A stretch of 6,379 nt of DNA from Chitinophagales bacterium (GTDB lineage: Bacteria > Bacteroidota > Bacteroidia > Chitinophagales > UBA10324): contig JACCZZ010000136.1 of the NCBI GenBank assembly GCA_013695715.1, positions 1 to 6,379 of the forward strand. Direction: 5' to 3'. The first letter of the stretch is position 1, and every line of letters begins with the position of its first letter. A program made the position numbers and the translations under genes. This document shows positions 1 through 6,379 of the stretch, piece after piece. The notes under the pieces were generated by a model. It ran no database searches, was not told the origin of the DNA, and worked only from the letters and a program-made list of their open reading frames with translations.

Positions 1-1562
1 CCTATTCGCAAACTCCTGTAGAAAATGTTTCGGGCTACATCACAACGAGCACTACCTCGACTAAGGATAAAATTTATCTCCTGAATGGTTTCGTGTACGT
101 AACTAGTGGCGCTACATTAACCATTGAACCAGGGACCTTAATTAAGGGAGACAAAGCAACCAAAGGATCGCTGATCATAACAAGAGGCTGTAAACTTATG
201 GCAGACGGAACCCAGGATGAACCTATTGTATTTACTTCTAATGGACCAATAGGCTTTCGTAATTATGGAGATTGGGGAGGCATTATTCTCCTCGGCAAAG
301 CAACCATCAATCAGTTAGGCGGAGAAGCTATAATTGAAGGTGGCGTAGATGACGGACAAGGGAATGCAACCTATGGAGGTGGCACAGCACCTGATGATAA
401 TGATAACTCTGGCATTCTGCGGTATGTGCGGATAGAGTTTGCCGGAATCGCATTTCAGCCTAACAGCGAGATCAACGGCTTAACTTGTGGTGGTGTAGGT
501 AGAGGCACCATTCTCGAACACATACAAGTCAGCTACTCAGGCGACGATTCATATGAATTTTTCGGGGGCACTGTAAATGCTAAATATCTTATTGCTTTTC
601 GTGGTCTTGATGATGACTTTGACACTGATAATGGATTTGGTGGAAAGTTTCAATTTTTATTTGGGCTTAGAGATCCTGTAATTGCGGACATCAGCGGATC
701 CAATGGGTTTGAATCTGATAATGATGCAACCGGTTCAGCAAACACTCCAATAACTCATGGCATTGTTTCCAATGCAACTATCGCCGGACCAAAAGTTACT
801 TCAACTACAACCATTAACGCAAACTTTAAACGAGCTGCACATTTGCGCAGAAATACTCAGCAAAGCCTTTATAATACCCTATTGATGGGTTATCCTACCG
901 GTCTCATGATTGATGGAACGGCGGCAGAAAGCAATGCCATGGCTGATATGTTGCAGGTGGAAAATACAATTATAGCGGGATGCACAGTTAACTTTGAGGT
1001 AGCTACCGGTAGCACTTTTGATATTAGCACCTGGTTCAATGAGCCGTCAAAGGGCAACAACACTTACACAGAAAACACAGAGGTAATGCTTTCGGATGCA
1101 TTTAACCTGAGTGCACCTAATGCTCTGCCAATGGCTGGGTCACCTGCTTTATCCGGAGCGTCGTTCACAAATTCGAATCTAACTGATGCTTTCTTTGAAC
1201 CTGTTACCTACCGCGGGGCATTTGGGGATACGGATTGGACTATGGGATGGACAAATTGGACCCCTAATAATTCTGCCTATACTGCCATTGCAGAACCATT
1301 TAAGAATTTAAAATTTAACCTATACCCAAATCCAATGAGCACATCTGCAACGTTAGAATTTAGTCTGCTGCAAGCAGATCATGTTAAGATTGCTATTACT
1401 GATGTTTCTGGCCGCCAAATTAGTGAAGTCATCAATGAACAAATGGGGTCTGGATTTCATTCAATCAATATACCGGCAGGGCAACTCTCTGCAGGCATCT
1501 ATTTTCTACTATTAAGAAGCGGAAACGAAAATCAGATGATTAAGCTAACGATAGGAGAATAA
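1..1562 (+). CDS. T9SS type A sorting-domain surface/secreted protein (5' end outside window)
   Basis: The reading frame is open from the first complete codon at 3-5 to the TAA at 1560-1562, giving 519 visible residues. A GTG at 93 could be read as a start, but the coding character continues upstream (YSQTPVENVSGYI...), so the gene is truncated by the window edge and the signal peptide is not seen. The body is Gly/Asn/Thr/Asp-rich with a beta-solenoid-like pattern. Family-typical pieces are TIEPGTLIKGD, GDWGGIILLGKA, an acidic DDDFDTDNGFGGKFQF stretch (about residues 203-218) that might bind calcium, and SGSNGFESDND. The last 85 residues (nt 1305-1559) start NLKFNLYPNP, contain ITDVSGRQ and SAGIYFLLL, and end in KLTIGE. 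This is the Por secretion tail (TIGR04183 type) that sends cargo through the type IX system, where it is cleaved and usually anchored at the cell surface. The substrate or function of the passenger part is not recognisable. It ends just before a strong terminator, so it is a separate unit from the lipid A genes. Confidence 0.9.
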   Translation, partial: YSQTPVENVSGYITTSTTSTKDKIYLLNGFVYVTSGATLTIEPGTLIKGDKATKGSLIITRGCKLMADGTQDEPIVFTSNGPIGFRNYGDWGGIILLGKATINQLGGEAIIEGGVDDGQGNATYGGGTAPDDNDNSGILRYVRIEFAGIAFQPNSEINGLTCGGVGRGTILEHIQVSYSGDDSYEFFGGTVNAKYLIAFRGLDDDFDTDNGFGGKFQFLFGLRDPVIADISGSNGFESDNDATGSANTPITHGIVSNATIAGPKVTSTTTINANFKRAAHLRRNTQQSLYNTLLMGYPTGLMIDGTAAESNAMADMLQVENTIIAGCTVNFEVATGSTFDISTWFNEPSKGNNTYTENTEVMLSDAFNLSAPNALPMAGSPALSGASFTNSNLTDAFFEPVTYRGAFGDTDWTMGWTNWTPNNSAYTAIAEPFKNLKFNLYPNPMSTSATLEFSLLQADHVKIAITDVSGRQISEVINEQMGSGFHSINIPAGQLSAGIYFLLLRSGNENQMIKLTIGE

Positions 1563-1581
1563 TATTTTCATATTGGGGTTT

Positions 1582-1613
1582 AAGCCGTCTGGTTAATGCC
1601 GGGCGGCTTTTTT
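1582..1613 (+). terminator. Rho-independent terminator after the T9SS cargo gene
   Basis: An 11-bp stem (1582-1592 with 1599-1609) pairs completely, including two G-U pairs, around a 6-nt TTAATG loop. The right arm runs into a six-T tract (1608-1613). It begins 20 bp after the stop codon. It should end the upstream transcript and insulate the lpx genes, which implies that lpxD has its own promoter in the 1614-1787 spacer. Confidence 0.92.
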
Positions 1614-1687
1614 ATAACTTGCAACTGAAGCTAAATGAGTATAATGTACATCCTGAGTTCTAACAAACATTTTTTGCCTTAACCATT

Positions 1688-1717
1688 AAAAGTGTGACGT
1701 TCAGTAACTCACATTTT
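1688..1717. repeat. Imperfect inverted repeat in the lpxD leader
   Basis: AAAA(G)TGTGA at 1688-1697 is mirrored by TCACATTTT at 1709-1717 around an 11-nt centre, with a single unpaired G at 1692. It lies about 70 bp upstream of the lpxD start, where a promoter or operator is expected because the preceding gene is terminated. It could be a dimeric-repressor site or an RNA hairpin; there is no T-tract after it that would make it a terminator. The half-sites resemble CRP/FNR half-sites but are spaced too widely. No convincing Bacteroidota promoter (TTG / TAnnTTTG) was found in this spacer. Confidence 0.3.
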
Positions 1718-1787
1718 CTAGTTTATAAATTAACTCAGCACCTTTTCTTAACCGTGGCTGACATGAAAAAATGGTTATTTTTACCCG

Positions 1788-2831
1788 ATGCAAACAACGG
1801 TTGGTGAATGGAGTATCTATCTCAATGGAAACCTTGAAGGAGATGCAAATATTCTTCTTACCCATCCTGCAAAAATTGAAGAAGCAGGCCAGGGTGCCAT
1901 CAGCTTTATAGCCAATAAGAAATATCAGCATTTTGCATATACTACCAGGGCATCCGCAATCATTGTGGCAAATGATTTTGTGGCTGAAAAAGAGATAAAA
2001 GCAGCACTTATTCGGGTTGAGCAGCCATACCTGGCTTTTACCAAAGTGCTCGGAAGATTCAATCGGTTATTTGACGATTTGATTGGTACCGAGGAGCCTT
2101 CGTTTATTCACGATTCAGCATCCATTGGTTCCGATACTTACATTGGTGCATTTAGTTATATTGGTAAGAATGCTAAGATAGGTGACAACGTGAAAATATT
2201 TCCGCATGTGTTTGTAGGGGATAACACTATCGTGGAAGAGGGCAGCATTCTATTTCCAGATGTAAAAGTCTACAGGGGGTGCAGTATTGGTAAATCATGT
2301 GTAATTCATTCCGGAGCTGTAATAGGAAGTGATGGGTTCGGTTTTGTGCTTCAACCAGATCGCACTTATCTAAAAGTGCCGCAACTTGGCAATGTGGTGC
2401 TGGAGGAGGATGTAGAAATTGGAGCAAATTCTACTATAGATCGTGCAACAATGGGCTCAACCATTATACACAAAGGAACGAAGATCGATAATTTGGTACA
2501 GGTGGCGCATAATGTTGAGATCGGTGCGCACACAGTAATCGCAGCTCAAACGGGAATATCCGGCAGTACACGGATCGGAAATCATTGCATAATTGGTGGG
2601 CAGGTGGGCTTCGTAGGCCATATTGACATTGCTGATGAGAGCCGCATCAATGCTCAAAGCGGTGTATCAAAATCAATTAAGGATTTAGGAAAATCCTGGA
2701 ATGGTACTCCTGCTTTTGATTATTTGGCCTCCTTACGTTCTCAATCTGTTTTTCGTAACTTACCTGTTCTTGAAAAACGCCTGGAGCAATTAGAAAAAAT
2801 CTTCAAAAATCAAGAAGCTAACCATTCATAA
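1788..2831 (+). CDS. lpxD: UDP-3-O-(3-hydroxyacyl)glucosamine N-acyltransferase LpxD
   Basis: This cytoplasmic homotrimer enzyme transfers a 3-hydroxyacyl chain from ACP to the 2-amino group of UDP-3-O-acyl-glucosamine, the third step of lipid A synthesis. The 347-residue length is normal. The N-terminal uridine-binding domain (about 1-100) has the family LNG..EGD and KIEE...G.ISFIANKKY patterns. A left-handed beta-helix of hexapeptide repeats (IGSDTY, IGKNAK, IGDNVK, IGANST, IGNHCI) follows at about 105-295. The SDGFGF motif is at 181-186, and the catalytic His is H241 in QVAHNV (E. coli H239). A C-terminal helix at about 317-342 is rich in L, E and K and should form the trimer coiled coil. 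The ATG at 1788 is preferred because MQTTVGEWSIYLNG lines up without gaps with the usual N-terminus, and a stop at 1764-1766 precludes much extension. There is no Shine-Dalgarno sequence. It is the first gene of the lpx cluster, 91 bp before lpxC-fabZ. Confidence 0.95.
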   Translation: MQTTVGEWSIYLNGNLEGDANILLTHPAKIEEAGQGAISFIANKKYQHFAYTTRASAIIVANDFVAEKEIKAALIRVEQPYLAFTKVLGRFNRLFDDLIGTEEPSFIHDSASIGSDTYIGAFSYIGKNAKIGDNVKIFPHVFVGDNTIVEEGSILFPDVKVYRGCSIGKSCVIHSGAVIGSDGFGFVLQPDRTYLKVPQLGNVVLEEDVEIGANSTIDRATMGSTIIHKGTKIDNLVQVAHNVEIGAHTVIAAQTGISGSTRIGNHCIIGGQVGFVGHIDIADESRINAQSGVSKSIKDLGKSWNGTPAFDYLASLRSQSVFRNLPVLEKRLEQLEKIFKNQEANHS

Positions 2832-2922
2832 TACACATTAATAATTAATTCAAGTTGCATAATTACGGTTTCAGGTTTAATCAAAAATGCCGCATTTCTT
2901 CGGGTTTTCTTGAATATAAAAA

Positions 2923-4329
2923 ATGATAATGGGAACATTTCAACAAACCATTAAAAGACCATTCACTCTTTCAGGAGTAGGTGTTCATACCGGTAAAAGT
3001 GTTAATCTAACGGTGCGCCCCGCGTCCGGCAACAATGGTTACCTATTTAAGCGAATAGATATTGACGGTGCTCCCACTGTTAAAGCTGATGCCGATCTGG
3101 TAGTGGATGTTTCGCGGGGCACAACGCTAATGCAGCATGGTGTTAAAGTAAGCACGGTAGAACATCTTCTTGCTGCGCTTGTTGGTTGTGAAATTGATAA
3201 CGTTCTTATCGATCTAGATTCTCAGGAAGTTCCTATTATGGATGGCAGCTCCGGCATGTTTGTAGATGCTATTGTTGATGCCGGTGTGGAGGAGCAAACT
3301 GATTTCCAAAAAGAGTATTTCTGTCTTAGTAAAAATATCAGTTTCTATGACAGACAGAATAATGTGGAACTGATTGCCATGCCGGCTGATGAATACCAGA
3401 TAACGGTGATGATTGACTATAATTCGCCGGTGCTGGGTCAGCAGCACGCGACAGTTGATCATATCAGCCAGTTTAAGAAAGAAATTGCCGAGGCACGCAC
3501 ATTTTGTTTCTTACATGAGATCGAAAACTTAGTAGACAGTAATCTTATACGTGGGGGCTCTCTTGATAATGCACTCGTGATTGTTGATCATAAGATTGAA
3601 GCTAACCAGCTTAAAAAACTTGCCACGTTATTTAACCGTGATGATATTGAGGTGGAAGAAGGATATCTAAACAACGTAGCGCTTCGTTATCAGAATGAGC
3701 CCGCCCGGCATAAGTTACTGGATATAGTAGGCGATCTGGCTTTAATTGGTACTCCCATAAAAGCAAAAATTCTTGCTACACGACCCGGACATTCCGCAAA
3801 TATTGAGTTCGCCAAAAAAATAAAAAAATTTATCAGGGAATCAAAAAACATGAAAGATATTCCAACCTACGATCCCAATCAACAACCATTGTTTGACATC
3901 AGAAAGATTGAAAGGTCGTTGCCACATAAATATCCGTTTCTTCTCGTTGATAAAATTATAGAAATCAGCGACCGGCACGTAGTAGGTATAAAAAATGTAA
4001 CTTTTAATGAAAATTTTTTTCAGGGTCATTTTCCCGGGAACCCTGTAATGCCAGCAGTGCTTCAAATTGAAGCTATGGCGCAAACAGGAGGCATCCTGGT
4101 TTTACATACTGTGGATGATCCGGAAAATTGGGATACATATTTTTTGAAAATCGATAAAGCAAGGTTTAAAAATAAAGTAGTGCCTGGGGATACCATGATT
4201 TTGAAACTTGAACTGCTAAGCCCCATTCGTCGTGGCTTATGCGAGATGCATGGTACAGTATACGTGGGTAATAAACTGATGACTGAAGCGGATCTTGTAG
4301 CAAAGATTGTAAGGAAAGAACAATTTTAA
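2923..4329 (+). CDS. lpxC/fabZ: Bifunctional UDP-3-O-acyl-GlcNAc deacetylase / 3-hydroxyacyl-ACP dehydratase (LpxC-FabZ fusion)
   Basis: One 468-residue chain holds two enzymes, a fusion typical of Bacteroidota. The LpxC part (about 1-303) is the zinc deacetylase that commits the cell to lipid A. Visible landmarks are SGVGVHTG, TVEHLLAAL with E80 (general base) and zinc ligand H81, ARTFCF, RHKLLD with zinc ligands H263 and D267, and H290 in PGHSAN (E. coli H265). The FabZ part (about 325-468) dehydrates 3-hydroxyacyl-ACP and shows LPHKYPFLLVD, catalytic H369 in GHFPGNPVMP and E383 in QIEAMAQ. All catalytic residues of both halves are present. The linker (about 300-325) is Lys-rich and coded by A-runs. 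The start is ATG 2923 or ATG 2929, two codons later; neither has a Shine-Dalgarno sequence. LpxC and FabZ draw on the same hydroxyacyl-ACP pool, so the fusion ties lipid A to fatty acid synthesis. The frame is the same as lpxA, with one stop separating them. Confidence 0.96.
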   Translation: MIMGTFQQTIKRPFTLSGVGVHTGKSVNLTVRPASGNNGYLFKRIDIDGAPTVKADADLVVDVSRGTTLMQHGVKVSTVEHLLAALVGCEIDNVLIDLDSQEVPIMDGSSGMFVDAIVDAGVEEQTDFQKEYFCLSKNISFYDRQNNVELIAMPADEYQITVMIDYNSPVLGQQHATVDHISQFKKEIAEARTFCFLHEIENLVDSNLIRGGSLDNALVIVDHKIEANQLKKLATLFNRDDIEVEEGYLNNVALRYQNEPARHKLLDIVGDLALIGTPIKAKILATRPGHSANIEFAKKIKKFIRESKNMKDIPTYDPNQQPLFDIRKIERSLPHKYPFLLVDKIIEISDRHVVGIKNVTFNENFFQGHFPGNPVMPAVLQIEAMAQTGGILVLHTVDDPENWDTYFLKIDKARFKNKVVPGDTMILKLELLSPIRRGLCEMHGTVYVGNKLMTEADLVAKIVRKEQF

Positions 4330-4401
4330 TACAGATTTAATGTTCAGAAATATTGCATATACAGTAACTTTTTTCATCCTGCAGCATTCTTAACAGGCAT
4401 T

Positions 4402-5202
4402 ATGTCATCTCCTCTCTCAAGCATTCATCCTAAAGCAAGAATTGGCAAGAATGTAGAAATAGGTCCCTTTGTTACTATATACGAAGATGTCGAGATTGGT
4501 GATAGCTGCAAAATTGGCCCGAGCGTTACTATAATGAATGGTGCGAGAATCGGAAATAACTGTAAAATATTTCCTGGTGCAGTTATATCAGGTGAGCCAC
4601 AGGATCTTAAATACAAAGGAGAATCTACATTTGCCCTCATCGGCGATAATACCACAATTCGTGAATGCGTAACGGTAAACAAGGGAACTACAGGAGGCAA
4701 CAAAACTATTGTTGGCAGCAATTGCCTGCTCATGGCTTATGCCCATGTAGCACATGATTGCATCATAGGGAACAACTGCGTGATTTCGAACAATGCCGCA
4801 TTGGCCGGACATATCATTATAGAAGATTATGCTGTGCTGGGGGGTGTTTCTGCGGTACATCAATTTGTGAAAATAGGTCAACATGCCTTTGTCTCAGGCG
4901 GATCACTTGTGCGAAAAGACGTGCCTCCCTTTGTAAAAGCCGCAAAAGAGCCGCTGTCTTATATTGGTATAAATTCTATAGGCCTTAGGCGGCGTGGCTT
5001 TAATGAAGACACCATATCACGTATTGAGGATATATACCGTATACTCTTTGTAAAAAATCACAACGTCTCTAAAGCATTAACCCTTATAGAACAGGAATTT
5101 GATTCTTCTCCTGAAAAAAATATCATCCTTGATTTTATCCGACATTCAGAACGTGGCATTATGAAAGGATATACCAATGGCCGCGATGAGAATCATATTT
5201 AA
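4402..5202 (+). CDS. lpxA: Acyl-ACP:UDP-N-acetylglucosamine O-acyltransferase LpxA
   Basis: LpxA performs the first step of lipid A synthesis, moving a 3-hydroxyacyl group from ACP to the 3-OH of UDP-GlcNAc in the cytoplasm as a homotrimer. The 266 residues are close to the usual ~260. Hexapeptide repeats (IGKNVE, IGPFVT, IGDSCK, IGNNCK) run through about 1-185, followed by a helical C-terminal domain. Residues matching E. coli are H115 and catalytic H118 in AHVAHDC (H122, H125), H137 in AGH (H144), H153 in VHQF (H160) and R197 in LRRRGF (R204). SGEPQDLKYKGE at 63-74 is a family marker that separates it from LpxD. The residue in the acyl-chain ruler position (E. coli G173) is G166, compatible with long acyl donors. 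ATG 4402 is the only plausible start; the 72-bp spacer has no in-frame ATG. The 3' end overlaps the next gene, suggesting translational coupling. Confidence 0.96.
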   Translation: MSSPLSSIHPKARIGKNVEIGPFVTIYEDVEIGDSCKIGPSVTIMNGARIGNNCKIFPGAVISGEPQDLKYKGESTFALIGDNTTIRECVTVNKGTTGGNKTIVGSNCLLMAYAHVAHDCIIGNNCVISNNAALAGHIIIEDYAVLGGVSAVHQFVKIGQHAFVSGGSLVRKDVPPFVKAAKEPLSYIGINSIGLRRRGFNEDTISRIEDIYRILFVKNHNVSKALTLIEQEFDSSPEKNIILDFIRHSERGIMKGYTNGRDENHI

Positions 5203-5803
5203 CAATGCCGGCAAACGATTCAACTATGAATGGATCCTGAAAAATATTAACTATACTTTTGAGACTCCAGGTGCTTACGCTATCGTAGGCCCCAATGGCA
5301 GTGGGAAATCTACCCTTATTCAGATGATTGCAGGGGTGCTAAGTCCTTCATCGGGATCTATATCTTATCATAATGGTTCATCTGTCGTTTCTGCCGATGG
5401 TATTTTCAAATACATTAGCATAGCTGCTCCCTATCTGGAGTTAGTGGAAGAATTTACACTCGAGGAGCAAATCCTTTTTCAGTTAAAATTCAAATCCTTT
5501 TCTAATAATCTATCTCCCGTTGATGTGGCAGATATCAGCGAATTAAAATCGAACCGATCTAAAGAGATACGGAATTTTTCTTCCGGCATGAAACAGCGCT
5601 TAAAGGTTACCCTTGCTGTGCTGGCAGATGTTCCTATAATTCTTCTTGATGAACCGACAACAAATCTCGATCAAAAAGGTGTTGAATGGTATCATGAACT
5701 AATGAAAAAGTTTACTGAGAACCGATTGGTAATAGTTTGTTCAAATACCGAAAGGGAAATCAGCTATTGCACGTCACGAGTTGATGTGCTTCTATATAAA
5801 TAA
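5177..5803 (+). CDS. Orphan ABC-type ATP-binding protein in the lpx cluster
   Basis: This is a 208-residue single nucleotide-binding domain with no fused or adjacent recognisable permease. Walker A is GPNGSGKST (38-46), the signature is the variant FSSGMKQR (134-141), and Walker B is PIILLDEP (153-160) with catalytic E159, followed by the D-loop NLD (163-165). Two switch elements are atypical. The Q-loop region reads SIAAPYLEL (about 81-89) without the usual Gln, and the H-loop reads VCSNTE with Asn190 where His is expected. From memory, Bacteroidota relatives next to lpxA share these changes, so they look like family traits, not damage. The start overlaps lpxA by 26 bp. AAAGGA at 5164-5169 lies 7 nt before ATG 5177 and supports that start; ATG 5186 (MRIIF...) is the alternative and fits the family's N-terminus slightly better. 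The role is unknown. Lipid or LPS transport is only a guess from position; it shares no special feature with LptB or MsbA. Confidence 0.88.
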   Translation: MAAMRIIFNNAGKRFNYEWILKNINYTFETPGAYAIVGPNGSGKSTLIQMIAGVLSPSSGSISYHNGSSVVSADGIFKYISIAAPYLELVEEFTLEEQILFQLKFKSFSNNLSPVDVADISELKSNRSKEIRNFSSGMKQRLKVTLAVLADVPIILLDEPTTNLDQKGVEWYHELMKKFTENRLVIVCSNTEREISYCTSRVDVLLYK

Positions 5804-5893
5804 ATTTCATCTGCAGTTAACATCTTAACAAATTTTATATTGCACGAAGGCTGTATTGCATTCTCCTATTCGTGATAACGGTCTTCTTCCTTT

Positions 5894-6379
5894 ATGCTTA
5901 CCGCTGGTGAAATATTTTTTGCTGTCGTTTACTCCCTTTTTTTAAGTTACCTTATTATTAAACTTCCTTTCTTTTCGCGATTTGGAACATCGGCACAGTG
6001 GATTGCAGCCATATTTTTATTCAAAGTAATAGCAGGAGGTACTTATGGCCTCATCCATTACTATCTCTATAACGGTGGTGACACATTTGAATATTTTAAA
6101 GACAGCAAGATTGTCGTAAACAGCATTAAGGCAGATGGAATTTCGATGTATCTGCGATTGGTATTCGGAATAACAGACCCCAATCCTGCCACCTCAATTA
6201 TACCCTATAAAGATGCGATGGGTTTCTTCACGAACATGAATTCATATTTCATAGTTCGTTTTAATGCGCTTGCAGACTTATTTACATTCAATCATTACTA
6301 TGCCAATATGGTGATCTACAATTTTCTTACACTCATAGGGCTGCTTTACTTCTTTCGGTTCCTCAATGGAGTGATACCT
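5894..6379 (+). CDS. Multi-pass inner-membrane protein, possibly glycosyltransferase-like (3' end outside window)
   Basis: An open frame runs from ATG 5894 to the window edge, giving 162 residues (MLTAGEIFFAVVYS...) with no stop. An in-frame stop at 5876-5878 and no alternative start codon between fix the start. Hydrophobic segments at about 5-25, 35-57 and 136-156 look like membrane helices. A polar loop with YNGGDTFEYF (59-68) follows the second helix and is likely outside the cytoplasm, and SYFIVRFNAL at 117-126 precedes the third. The pattern resembles a Bacteroidota family of large hydrophobic proteins, some annotated as glycosyltransferase- or mannosyltransferase-like. An Asp in an early extracytoplasmic loop is a feature of GT-C enzymes, so this is a plausible but unproven class. 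The gene starts 90 bp after the ATPase gene with no terminator between them, so co-transcription is possible. No Shine-Dalgarno sequence is seen. Confidence 0.75.
   Translation, partial: MLTAGEIFFAVVYSLFLSYLIIKLPFFSRFGTSAQWIAAIFLFKVIAGGTYGLIHYYLYNGGDTFEYFKDSKIVVNSIKADGISMYLRLVFGITDPNPATSIIPYKDAMGFFTNMNSYFIVRFNALADLFTFNHYYANMVIYNFLTLIGLLYFFRFLNGVIP

Noticed and set aside
1..1562. T9SS cargo gene as part of an LPS-anchoring module with the lpx genes
   Set aside because: A11-bp-stem terminator separates them, T9SS cargo genes are scattered in these genomes, and no sortase or other T9SS component is present.
1619..1645. TTGCAA-N15-TATAAT resembling an E. coli sigma-70 promoter
   Set aside because: The spacing is short, the -35 match is poor, and Bacteroidota primary sigma factors use a different -33/-7 consensus; AT-rich spacers give such matches by chance.
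1693..1713. CRP-like site TGTGA...TCACA
   Set aside because: The half-sites are 11 nt apart instead of 6, so a CRP-family dimer would not be in register; kept only as a generic dyad.
2885..2897. Small palindrome AAATG-CCG-CATTT upstream of lpxC-fabZ as a terminator
   Set aside because: A 5-bp AT-rich stem with a 3-nt loop is too weak, and no run of T directly follows.
4330..4401. Spacer between lpxC-fabZ and lpxA is open in the shared frame, suggesting stop-codon readthrough to a triple fusion
   Set aside because: Twenty-four codons without a stop is expected fairly often by chance, the spacer peptide looks non-coding, and lpxA has a good ATG at the normal N-terminus.
4425..4884. Long open frames antisense to lpxA, and another sense frame at 4758-4988
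   Set aside because: They lie fully inside a gene with all LpxA catalytic residues, have no recognisable protein features, and follow from the repetitive hexapeptide codon pattern.

Overview
The window is ordinary-looking Bacteroidota (Bacteroidetes) chromosome, moderately AT-rich, with every supported gene on the + strand. Three things point to that phylum: a type IX secretion (T9SS) type A C-terminal sorting domain, LpxC fused to FabZ in one polypeptide, and mostly AT-rich leaders without a clear Shine-Dalgarno sequence. The genus cannot be told from the sequence. No tRNA, rRNA, CRISPR array, transposase or integrase is visible, and there are no signs of recent transfer.

Layout. (1) 1-1562 is the 3' part of a large secreted T9SS cargo protein whose start lies outside the window. 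It is closed by a strong intrinsic terminator at 1582-1613, which separates it from what follows. (2) 1614-1787 is a non-coding leader with an imperfect dyad and a short overlapping reading frame. (3) 1788-5202 carries the early Raetz (lipid A) pathway in the order lpxD, lpxC-fabZ, lpxA. (4) 5177-5803 is a small ABC-type ATPase overlapping the end of lpxA. (5) 5894 to the window end is the start of a multi-pass membrane protein cut by the window edge. All gene-free gaps are shorter than 300 bases: 225 bp before lpxD, 91 bp before lpxC-fabZ, 72 bp before lpxA and 90 bp before the membrane gene.

How the genes work together. LpxA acylates UDP-GlcNAc at the 3-OH, the LpxC part of the fusion deacetylates the product, and LpxD adds the N-linked 3-hydroxyacyl chain. 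The FabZ part dehydrates 3-hydroxyacyl-ACP, the same pool that LpxA and LpxD draw on. The fusion therefore puts the committed lipid A step and the competing fatty-acid step on one chain. The ATPase and membrane protein may belong to cell-envelope biogenesis by position only.

No wholly new system is evident. The best leads are the orphan ABC ATPase with atypical Q- and H-loops, a possible way to make separate LpxC and FabZ from the fused gene (an in-phase A7 slippery heptamer and an internal start), and the partial membrane protein with a GGDT loop motif.
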